Below are positions 1 through 7,400 of a DNA stretch of 9,689 bases, piece after piece (within the stretch, counting starts at the first letter, position 1; every line of letters starts with the position of its first letter). Made by a program: the position numbers and the translations under genes. This stretch comes from Planctomycetota bacterium. GTDB taxonomy: Bacteria > Planctomycetota > Brocadiia > JAJRTI01. The DNA is taken from positions 1 through 9,689 of the forward strand of contig JAJRTI010000084.1 of NCBI GenBank assembly GCA_024278415.1, given 5' to 3'. Under the pieces are notes generated by a model that was not told where the DNA came from, ran no database searches, and saw only the letters and a program-made list of their open reading frames with translations.

Positions 1-78
1 CGGTGCGCGCCCACCGGGCGGGCTCGCTGGCCTGCTTTCAAGGTCTCCGAACGCTTGCACGCTTGTGGTGCGGCGCAT
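1..78 (-). CDS. Possible start of an unidentified gene leaving the left edge
   Basis: An ATG at 76-78 on the minus strand is preceded, 6 nt away, by a clear AGGAG (85-89), and the frame stays open for all 26 codons to the window edge. The visible peptide begins MRRTTSVQAFGDL and becomes Pro/Gly/Arg-rich. No domain can be recognised in so short a piece. It lies 67 nt downstream of the PrsW-like gene on the same strand, so it could be a fourth operon gene or an independent one. The good Shine-Dalgarno spacing is the only real support; 26 open codons are not significant in GC-rich DNA. Confidence 0.3.
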   Translation of the reverse strand, partial: MRRTTSVQAFGDLESRPASPPGGRAP

Positions 79-145
79 CGGAGGCTCCTAAGAAAAAGTG
101 TGAACGCCGCTTGACATTCGCACGGTTATGGGTGTCCCCAGGCCA

Positions 146-703
146 TTATGGCCCTGTGGCCTCAGCGCTGAACTGAATAACCTTCAGCGCCTCAAGGAGG
201 AACATGAGCAGGTTGTATCCGCCGTGGACCGCGACCGCGGCCACGAAGAATCCCAGGCAGTCGTCGATGTCGAATCGTTTGCCGGTGTCGAGTATCTTGC
301 GCCAGGCGCGCACGAGGCCGAAGCCGACGATGGCCGAGCACGTGACGTGAAGCGCGGTGCACACCGTGTAGCGAAACACCTTGAAGCCAACGCTGGCGCC
401 ACGGTGGTACACGTGGATGTACACGAGGTTCTCGATCGTGGCAAAGACCGCCGCGGCTACGATGCACATGCCAACGACGTGCGCGGCGGAGCGAATCCAC
501 CGAGCGCGCCGATCGATGAGGTAGATCACCCCCAGGGGCTTGACGATCTCCTCGATGACCGGGGCGACCACGATGACCATGAGCGGCGCGCCGGCCGTCA
601 TCTCCTGCCAGGCCGCGGCCAGTATGCCGAGCGCGCCGCCAAGGCTCGCCACGATCCATGGCAGGAGTAGGGGGCGGCGATCGTCCAGCGCCGGCTCCGT
701 CAT
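146..703 (-). CDS. PrsW-like intramembrane metalloprotease
   Basis: This is a 185-residue multi-pass membrane protein with the motif layout of the PrsW family (intramembrane metalloproteases related to CPBP/CAAX proteases; the Bacillus member cleaves an anti-sigma factor). Visible motifs are EEIVK at residues 51-55 (family EExxK), FATIEN at 87-92, His119 inside a hydrophobic stretch, and HGGYN at 160-164 (family HxxxD/N). Together they supply the expected Glu and His metal ligands. Hydrophobic segments lie at about 12-31, 39-62, 75-98, 113-132 and 148-171, so five membrane helices. The protein is short for a PrsW, with no extra domain. Its ATG overlaps the stop of the upstream gene in an ATGA arrangement, and its own ribosome site is weak, so it is probably translated by coupling. 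It is the third gene of a YbjQ operon. The substrate is unknown; the neighbouring membrane-anchored YbjQ protein is a candidate by context only. Confidence 0.8.
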   Translation of the reverse strand: MTEPALDDRRPLLLPWIVASLGGALGILAAAWQEMTAGAPLMVIVVAPVIEEIVKPLGVIYLIDRRARWIRSAAHVVGMCIVAAAVFATIENLVYIHVYHRGASVGFKVFRYTVCTALHVTCSAIVGFGLVRAWRKILDTGKRFDIDDCLGFFVAAVAVHGGYNLLMFLLEALKVIQFSAEATGP

Positions 704-1191
704 TTCGTCACCACCGCGGTCCCGTATACCAGCACTTCCACGCCTCCCGTCTTCTGGCGGTTCCCGCGGGAGATGCGGGTGATGCTGGCCGTCTCGTAGC
801 GCACGTTGAGCACAAGGGTCGCGCCGCGGCGCTTGGCGTCGTCAATCATGCGCAGCACGGCCTCGCGCCGGCCGCGTTCCAGCAGCGACTCAAAGGTGAA
901 GAGCCGGCCGCCGATGAGGTTCTTGAGCCGGGCCATGAACATCTTGAAGTAGTCCGTGGCCACCACCATGCAGCCCTCGCAGAGGAACGCGTCCTTCGCA
1001 GCGATGCCTTCGGGCAAGCGCTTGAGGTTGGTGATGACGATGCCCTCGTTCGCGGCTTCGCGCTCGACGATGGACCGGAAGTGCCGCGTCTCGATCCACT
1101 TGCCGATGCCCCACGTGCCAGCAAGCACGAGGATCGGGATGCCGATCTGCACGAGGATGCCGATCAGCGCGGCAATGTCGTGGTTATTCAT
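700..1191 (-). CDS. Membrane-anchored YbjQ/UPF0145-domain protein
   Basis: The chosen start gives 163 residues. One hydrophobic segment (about residues 6-30) is followed by KWIETRHF and a YbjQ-type (UPF0145, 'putative heavy-metal-binding') domain from about 48 to the end. Its hallmarks are NLIGGR at 91-96, an acidic/basic helix with ERGRREAVLRMIDDAKRRGA, VLNVRYET at 127-134, and a terminal YGTAVV strand. A CEGC pair of cysteines at 71-74 is not seen in the sister protein and could bind metal, which is unproven. The ATG at 1191 is preferred over one 8 codons upstream because GGAGG at 1201-1205 sits 9 nt before it and the protein then begins directly with the membrane anchor. It overlaps the upstream ybjQ-like gene by 8 nt and the PrsW-like gene by 4 nt. 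YbjQ function is not firmly known in any organism. Confidence 0.82.
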   Translation of the reverse strand: MNNHDIAALIGILVQIGIPILVLAGTWGIGKWIETRHFRSIVEREAANEGIVITNLKRLPEGIAAKDAFLCEGCMVVATDYFKMFMARLKNLIGGRLFTFESLLERGRREAVLRMIDDAKRRGATLVLNVRYETASITRISRGNRQKTGGVEVLVYGTAVVTK

Positions 1192-1519
1192 TCGACTGCC
1201 CCTCCCCGTCCACAATGACCGCGGTGCCGTACGCGAACAACTCGGCCGCGCCTTGCATGACCGACGACGTGGAGAGGCGCACGTTCACGACGGCGTTGGC
1301 GCCCAGCTCCTGCGCCTGCGCGATCATGCGGTCCATGGCTTCGTTGCGGGCCTCGGAGAGCAGCTCCGTGTAGCCCTTGAGTTCGCCGCCCACGATGTTC
1401 TTGAGGCTGGCCATGATGTCCTTGCCCACGTGTTTGGCCCGAATGGTGTTGCCCGTCACAAGGCCCAGGTAGCGCGTGATCTCGTGGCCCGGGACCGTTT
1501 CCATGTTGCTCAACAGCAT
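1184..1519 (-). CDS. YbjQ/UPF0145 family soluble protein
   Basis: This 111-residue protein is close in length and pattern to E. coli YbjQ (about 107 residues). It shows the early strand ITRYLGLVTGNTI (14-26), NIVGGELKGY (41-50), a long helix with SEARNEAMDRMIAQAQELGA (55-74, approximately), the strand AVVNVRL, and the terminal AYGTAVIV. The family forms a small beta-rich oligomer and is called heavy-metal-binding, but no biochemical role is established. No signal peptide or membrane segment is present. The frame is open for 52 more codons upstream, but the start at 1519 is fixed by a strong AGGAGG 5 nt before it and by family length. It is the first gene of the operon; the next gene starts inside its last codons. 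Confidence 0.88.
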   Translation of the reverse strand: MLLSNMETVPGHEITRYLGLVTGNTIRAKHVGKDIMASLKNIVGGELKGYTELLSEARNEAMDRMIAQAQELGANAVVNVRLSTSSVMQGAAELFAYGTAVIVDGEGQSNE

Positions 1520-1524
1520 GCCGA

Positions 1525-1530
1525 CCTCCT
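1525..1530 (-). promoter_or_regulatory. Strong ribosome binding site deciding the ybjQ-like start
   Basis: On the minus strand this reads AGGAGG, 5 nt before the ATG at 1517-1519. It excludes a longer start near 1675, whose extra N-terminus has low-complexity, shadow-like composition and no family match. Confidence 0.8.
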
Positions 1531-1599
1531 CTGTTGTGTGTGCCCACGCCGCAGCGCCGGCATCGGGCCGCCGCGTGGAAGGGGGGGGTAGAGCCGATA

Positions 1600-1641
1600 C
1601 ACAATGGCCGACGGACTGCCCTCTGGGGCGCGCCCATTGTG
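1600..1641. repeat. 8-bp inverted repeat, possible operator
   Basis: CACAATGG at 1600-1607 is matched perfectly by CCATTGTG at 1634-1641, with 26 bp between the arms. The right arm overlaps the weak candidate minus-strand -10 (CACAAT). The spacing would suit a dimeric or looping regulator, but an 8-bp repeat can also arise by chance. No regulator gene is in the window. Confidence 0.3.
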
Positions 1642-1745
1642 GCATAGCACAGGGCCGCGCGCAATTGTTTTCCATGCCCCGCGCAAGGTGGTAGACTCAG
1701 CGGGTATCATGGCCTCGCCGCCGCCCCCGATCGGAGATACCCACG

Positions 1746-4298
1746 ATGACGCGCTTCCTCCTGCTCCTGTCCCTGACGGCCGGTGCGCCGGCCCCGGCCG
1801 CGTCGGCGAACCTCGTGCCCAACGGCTCGTTCGATGAGGGCGCCAAAGGCTGGCGGCTCTCGGATGGCCGGCCGCAATTCGTGAAGATGGGCGCCGGCCG
1901 CGTGGTGACGGATCACGTGAAGCACGGCAAACGGGCCTACCTCTACGAGAAGACCGTCGCGGAGAAATGGTACCCCCAACTGTGGACCGGCGTGCTTCCT
2001 GCCAAGCCAGGGGGCTACTACGAGGCGAGCGCGATGGTCGACGCACGGCAGGACTTCGTGTTCAGGCACACGTTCGTCTTCCAAGGCCGCGTCGTGAAGC
2101 TCAACACCCCGATGGACGCCACCCAAGGCTGGAAGCGCGTCAAGCTGCGATTCCGCGTCCTGGCGCGGAGCAAGGGCGTGATGCTCGGGTTCCAGATGAA
2201 CGGCGTGGCCGGCAAGATGTGGATCGACGACGTGCGCCTGGTCGAGACCGAGCCCTTCGAGGAAGAGACAGTGGGGGTTGTGCCGCTGGGCCCGCCGGCC
2301 GACCGCATCCACGGGCTGGAAGAACTGGCCAAGCGCACGCGCATCAAGCCGTTCACGATGCTCAAGCGCGGCGACGGCTCATACGGGAGCGAACGCATCG
2401 TGTTCAAGGACACCGCGACCGGCGCGACGCTCTGGAAGATGAGCCACAACCCGGGGTACAACCGGCACGTGTACTCGAACATGCCGGTCTGGAACGCGAA
2501 CGGCTCGAAGCTCATGCTGCGCAGCGACCGCGATACGCGCTACGGGTACTGGCTGGTCGAGGCCGACGGCCGGCGGTGGCCGTTCACGGGCAAAGCGTTT
2601 TGGCAGTGGAGCCGCACGAACCCCAACGTGTTCTACTGGGGCCGGCGGGCGGACGGCGAGATCGATGAGGCCAACATCGCGACCGGCAAAGATCGCCTGC
2701 TGTGGAAGCTGCCCATCAAGCGCTTCGCGTTCATGCCGCCCAGCCTCGACGGCAAGAAGCTACTCGTCATCGAGAACTCGCAGAGCCGCACCGCGGAGCG
2801 CTCGTACGTGTGGCTGCTGAACGCCGACGGATCGGGCGAGCCGCAGAAGTTCGATCTCGGCACGGTCGCGCATCAGACCTGGTTCCTCAAGCGCGACGAC
2901 TACTCGTTCATGTTCAACGACGAGAAGCGCAACACGAAGAACAAGTATCAGGACAACCAGTGGATCTGCGAGCCGGCCAAGGGCGGCGCGATCCACGTGT
3001 TCGACAAGCGGCACTTGACCCACGCGGGAGTGAGCCCCAGCGGCAAGCGCGTCGCACACCACCGCGGCGGCATCTGCCTGTCCGACGTCGAGACCGGGAA
3101 GCTCACGCACTGCATGGCCGGCCGGGGCGGGCACATCTCGTGGGAGTGCGACGACCGCTGGCTCGTGGCGACTATGGGCAATAACATCTACGAGATCTGG
3201 GTCGACGAGCGCCGGGCCCGCCGCGTGTGCGTGCCCAACACGCAGCTTGGGTACTCGACTTACGCCACCGAGGCCCACCTCGAAAGTTCGCCCGACGGCA
3301 CCAAGGTCGGGTACGCGTCGAGCATGATGGGCGACTGCGACTTTTACGTCGCGGTCCAGCGCCTGCCCGACCCGCCGCGGAACGTGAAGCTCGACGGCAA
3401 GATGCTCACGTGGGATCCGCCCGAGCGTTCGCTCGAGACCGCGGGCTACTTCATCTACCGCGACGGTATCCCACTCACACGCGAGCCGATCCAAGCGCGC
3501 CGGTTCGTGGTGCCCGACCCGGCAGGGCACTACACCGTGACCGCGGTCGAGCATTCGGGCCTGGAGTCCCCGCGCAAAGACACCGCATCCCCGGCCGCGC
3601 CGACGCACGCGGCCGGCGAAGCCCAGTCGCCGTACGCGGCCGCGCTGGCGTGGCGCGCGCCGAGCGATGCCGACCTGGCTTACTTCAACGTGTACGCATC
3701 CTCAGCCGGCGCGCCCGCGCCTGTGCAAGCGCGGCGTGTCGGTTCGCCGACGGAGCCGCACTTCATCGACTGGGGCCTCCAAACCGGCACGACGTATCAG
3801 TACGTCGTCACCGCGGTAGACCGAGCCGGGAACGAGAGCCGGCCGACGCCGGTCGTGCGCGTGCGCACCCCGGCCATCCAGGCGTTCAGACAGAAGGTCG
3901 CATCGGGCCAGGTGCTTGGAAAGGATCCAGTGGCCGTGAAGTTCTCCGTGCCCCGCGACGGCGATTACCTGCTCTGGGCGGAACTGAAACCTGAGAAGAT
4001 CGCCCGCCGCCCGGCGATTCGGTTCGAGCTTGCCGGCGTCAAAGGCAACTGGCGGCCCCTGTGGGACTTCGTTTGTGTGGGCCACGGCGACCCGCGGCCG
4101 GTGGCGTTCTTCGACACGGTCAAGCGGACCACCAAGGCCAACCGGGCCGAGCCGCGTTTCGCGCTTGGAGCCGGCGAGCACGAACTAAAGCTCGCGCTCT
4201 CCAAGGGCGCGGCCGAAGTCGTGTCGCTCACGGTGACGAACGACCTGGGCTATGTACCAAAGGGCATCACGAGCTTCCTCGCCAAGCGCGCGAGATAA
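1746..4298 (+). CDS. Secreted CBM / oligogalacturonate-lyase-like propeller / FN3 protein
   Basis: This 850-residue exported protein starts with a signal peptide (TRFLLLLSLTAG, then ASA|N near residue 21). Residues 22-168 form a CBM4/9-like jelly roll (NLVPNGSFDEGAKGW at the start, MWIDDVRLVE at the end). Residues about 185-540 form a TolB/WD-like beta-propeller with blade motifs such as WNANGSKLMLRSDRD (249-263), VSPSGKRVAHH and SSPDGTKVGYAS. The YNRHVYSNMPVWNANG stretch resembles the first blade of pectin oligogalacturonate lyases. FN3 domains follow at about 541-612 and 616-709, then a C-terminal CBM-like beta-sandwich (710-850). In lyases of this type a His-x-His in a late blade helps bind the metal; here the aligned place reads TEAH (508-511), so one His is missing. 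It may be a lyase with an altered site or a non-catalytic glycan-binding protein. GGAGA 8 nt upstream supports the start. It stands alone and converges on the GH42-like gene. Confidence 0.75.
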   Translation: MTRFLLLLSLTAGAPAPAASANLVPNGSFDEGAKGWRLSDGRPQFVKMGAGRVVTDHVKHGKRAYLYEKTVAEKWYPQLWTGVLPAKPGGYYEASAMVDARQDFVFRHTFVFQGRVVKLNTPMDATQGWKRVKLRFRVLARSKGVMLGFQMNGVAGKMWIDDVRLVETEPFEEETVGVVPLGPPADRIHGLEELAKRTRIKPFTMLKRGDGSYGSERIVFKDTATGATLWKMSHNPGYNRHVYSNMPVWNANGSKLMLRSDRDTRYGYWLVEADGRRWPFTGKAFWQWSRTNPNVFYWGRRADGEIDEANIATGKDRLLWKLPIKRFAFMPPSLDGKKLLVIENSQSRTAERSYVWLLNADGSGEPQKFDLGTVAHQTWFLKRDDYSFMFNDEKRNTKNKYQDNQWICEPAKGGAIHVFDKRHLTHAGVSPSGKRVAHHRGGICLSDVETGKLTHCMAGRGGHISWECDDRWLVATMGNNIYEIWVDERRARRVCVPNTQLGYSTYATEAHLESSPDGTKVGYASSMMGDCDFYVAVQRLPDPPRNVKLDGKMLTWDPPERSLETAGYFIYRDGIPLTREPIQARRFVVPDPAGHYTVTAVEHSGLESPRKDTASPAAPTHAAGEAQSPYAAALAWRAPSDADLAYFNVYASSAGAPAPVQARRVGSPTEPHFIDWGLQTGTTYQYVVTAVDRAGNESRPTPVVRVRTPAIQAFRQKVASGQVLGKDPVAVKFSVPRDGDYLLWAELKPEKIARRPAIRFELAGVKGNWRPLWDFVCVGHGDPRPVAFFDTVKRTTKANRAEPRFALGAGEHELKLALSKGAAEVVSLTVTNDLGYVPKGITSFLAKRAR

Positions 4299-4306
4299 GG
4301 CAACCG

Positions 4307-4386
4307 GGAGCGGAACGCCTTTGCGTTCCGTTTCTGTCTGGCGATGGCGTTGGGTGATTCGGCGGAAGGCGAAGGCCTTCCGCTCC
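4307..4386. repeat. 80-bp REPIN-like palindromic repeat, copy A (convergent gap)
   Basis: The unit begins GGAGCGGAA and ends TTCCGCTCC, a perfect 9-bp terminal inverted repeat. Inside are two hairpins: 4311-4330 (8-bp stem CGGAACGC, loop CTTT) and 4362-4383 (9-bp stem GCGGAAGGC, loop GAAG). A 31-bp spacer joins them. It fills most of the 106-bp gap between two convergent genes, so it may act as a two-way transcription terminator or mRNA 3'-end stabiliser, although no T-tract follows. Near-identical copies lie at 8551 and 8648. Confidence 0.85.
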
Positions 4387-4404
4387 GGGCTGCTGTACCG
4401 CACG

Positions 4405-7400
4405 TCATCTCTTGCCCACCCGCAACACCGTCCCCTCCGCCGGCTCCAGGCGCACCCAGAACTGCGTGGCCCCATCGCTTGCGGAGTAGGGGACCGGCAT
4501 CGGCTTGCCACAGCCCATGTCGAAGACGCCGGACGTTGGCCGCGCAAAGGCCACCCGCGCCTCGCGCGTCTGCTGCCAGTCCATGTTGACGATGTAGATG
4601 TAGTAGCAGTCTGGGGCCTCGCGCACGACCATCTGGAAGTGCTCGCGATCGCTCACGTCGTACGTGCGGCGAACGCGCGGCTCGATGACGCTCTGGAGGA
4701 GCGCGCGATCGGGTCTTGTCAGATCGGTGAAGACCACGACTGTGCCGAGCCCCATGCGCGTGCGCAGGACGCGGCCGGATTTGCCGTACTTCGGCGCGTC
4801 GCGGAGGTAGCGCTTGGCGTTGCCCGAGATCCACCACCCGCGGCCGCTGCGATGCCACTCGACGCCCGGGAATGCCGCGGCCAGCAGTCGGTTGTCCGGC
4901 TTGCCATATTGGTCGTACAAGCCGCACGGCCCGAGCAGCACGAGCATGCCCCCGCGGCGCACGTACGCCATGAGCAGGTCGGCGAGCTGTGGCGGACTGC
5001 AGATGCCCGCCGGGACGATGACGACTTGATGCCCGTCGAGCTTCTGTCGTCCTTCGAGCACCGGCTCCTCGTAGAGCACCCCGTAGTTGATGTACGCATC
5101 CTCCAGCGCGGCCGCGGCTGCTCCCATCGCCCGGCGCACGCCGAGCCAGTAGAGGCTGTCGGGGATCGCGTTGAGGAACGAACTGGTGACCTCCAGCAGC
5201 GCCACGTCGGGTTGGACGGTCGGATACTCGGCCGCTGGCCTCCCCAGCGCGCGGCAGCGCTCGATGGACAGGGGGATGAAGCTCGACGAGTAGCGCAGCA
5301 CGGAGTTGCCAAGCCGGGGATTGGTCCAGTGCGCGCCTTCGGCCCAGCCTCCCATCGTGCCGTACCAGATCGAGTGATACGTCAGGCCCCACGCCATGTC
5401 GCAGAACTGGAGGCCCAGGCCGTTGGCCAGATACGCGCGCTCGTCGCTCATGTCGGGGCACGTGGTCGAGCCGGCCCATTCCATGCGGCCGAGCGCCTTG
5501 CCCGGGTACGCCTTGCGCAGGCTGTCGAGGCAGCGGCTCATGGGGAACCACGAGGGCCGGTGGAACGTGTGGTAGCAGTTCACGTCGTACGTTTTGAAGA
5601 GCTTGACCATGTCGAATCCCACGACCCGGTCGATGCCGCCGAAGGTGATGTTGTAGTAGTTCACCAGCGGCACATTGCCCAGGGACTCGCGGAACCCGCG
5701 GGCGATCGTGCGCACCCAGTTCATGTAGCCGTCCTGCCGGAACCGCTGGAATTCATACGCTACGCCGCTGGGCTTCTTCGCGCGTTCCGGTGGCGGAGTG
5801 ATCTCGTCGAACGTTCGGTGCTTCGTCCCCCATGCCGCGTTGAGCCGGGCGATGTCGCCGCCGTACGTGTGTTTGAGGTAGTTCACGAACACCGGCCGCG
5901 TGCTCTTGTTGTGGCCTGTCTCGTTGCCGTAGATCGCGTGGATTTGCTCGGCTCCCACGATGATGCTGATGGTGCGCTTGGGATACTCCTTGGCGAGGAA
6001 CGCGCCGTACTCGCGGCCCGTGTCCTCCATGAGCTTCAGCACTTGCGGATGCCAGTAGTTGAGGAACGACGTGGGGCCTTGGTAGCCGAGCTTCGTCCAC
6101 ACCTTCCCCTCGGGCAGGCCGAGCGGCTTGCCGTCGCGGCCGCGGAAGAGGACCTCCGGGTCTTGCTTCGCAGCCTGCTCGATCCACCACTTTGGCACGG
6201 TCATCCAGATGTCGTGCGCGCCGTAGCTCGTGTGGATCTCGTACGTCGCGTAGGGCCGGGTGTCGACGTACTTGCCCCAGTACGTGCGGAAGTGGTCGAG
6301 GTCGTTCAGCTCGCCGGGCTTGCAGCCGCGCGTGGTTCGGTAGGCGCGCTCGCAGCAGGGCAGGTCGAGCGCGCGCTCCAAGCCCGCGTGCGCCTGCCAC
6401 CAGACCACGTGGGTCTCCTGCGTGTGCACGTGAGCGGGCACGCCGTCGCGCTCGTAGCGGCCGTTGCGCCACACCAGATTCCGCAGGTCGCCGCCGGCCG
6501 CGCACCGCTCGAGCGGGGGCACGTTCGCCGCGTGAGCGTACACGACGCCGGCCAGCTTCGCATTCGACGCTTCGAGCGCGGCGATCCGTTGTGTCAGCTT
6601 GCGTTCGGCCGGACCGTACAGCGCCTTGAGCTTCTGCGCGTTGAGTTGGTCGGTGTACGCGATTGCGAAGGCCTGATACGCGGCTTCGAGCGTGGCGTTG
6701 CTTTTGGCGCGTGCGCGCCGCGCGCGGTCGAGCGCGGTGCGTAACGCGTCGTCGCCCTTGGCTGCCAGATCGAGGTAATACGCCGCGCGCTGATGCGCGC
6801 GTAGCATCTCCTCCGCCCGTGCCTGCCGCACCATGAGCCGGCTCCAGTTCTCACCAGCCTCCTTGAACGGCTTGTACGCGGCGGTCCTCTGCTCGCGCTT
6901 GGGCCCCTTGCGGAAATTGCAGTGTCGGGACGAGTAGATCGTCATGCGGAACGGATCGCGCCGCGGCTCGAACTTCAGCCCGAGAAGGTCGGCCGCAGGG
7001 GATCGCCGGTCCTTGCCGTTGATCGTGTGCGGCCCAGCCGGCCCGAACACAACAAGGTTGTCCACGAGCAGATGCGAGCGCGTGCCGGTCGTGAGCGCGA
7101 CCATTGCGACTTGGCCGCGTTGCCGGAAGGGCAGGTTCGCAGCCAGCACGAGCCGGTTGCACAACTCGTCTGGGCTCTTGCTGCGCGGCGAGTTGGTCAT
7201 GCGGGTGTAGTAGCCCAGTAGAGCGGCGTCATACTCGCCGGCTTTGGCGTCGAAGTCGATGCGCAGCGTCAGCCACCGGCCGGCTTGCTGGCGGATGAGC
7301 GTCTTTGTCGAGCGATGCGGGAACCCGACGCGGCAATCGAGCGCGCGCCTGCCATCGGGTCCAAGATTGAAGTAACGACCGTCGTCGTCCCAGCCGAAGG

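Larger units (their letters stand above)
1520..1745. other. Divergent intergenic region (226 bp)
   Basis: This separates the minus-strand YbjQ operon from the plus-strand propeller gene and must carry both promoters. No strong sigma70 promoter is visible. The best minus-strand candidate is TTGCGC (1659-1664) with a 17-bp spacer to CACAAT (1636-1641), which is only a fair match. A run of eight G lies at 1581-1588. For the plus gene, GGAGA at 1733-1737 is a good ribosome site 8 nt before its ATG. An inverted repeat within the region is listed separately. Confidence 0.5.

Noticed and set aside
111..116. TTGACA on the plus strand as a promoter
   Set aside because: No acceptable -10 at 16-18 bp spacing and no plus-strand gene downstream until 1746.
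90..123. Rho-independent terminator after the PrsW-like gene (minus strand)
   Set aside because: A hairpin GTGCGAA/TTCACAC is followed by TTTTTCTT, but the stem has a C-A mismatch, a 12-nt loop and low stability.
128..670. 180-codon plus-strand frame opposite the PrsW-like gene
   Set aside because: Asp/His/Arg/Glu-rich shadow; the minus strand carries the conserved membrane protease motifs.
1665..1697. TTGTTT and TAGACT as promoter of the propeller gene
   Set aside because: The spacer is 21 bp and the hexamers match poorly.
4250..5551. 433-codon minus-strand frame in another frame of the GH42-like gene
   Set aside because: Low-complexity Arg/Gly/Pro/Ala product overlapping the better-supported frame and crossing the repeat.
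4252..6744. 830-codon open frame on the plus strand opposite the GH42-like gene
   Set aside because: Its product is His/Arg/Ala/Val-rich with no domain, and it lies antisense to a gene with clear family motifs. Long antisense frames are expected in GC-rich coding DNA.
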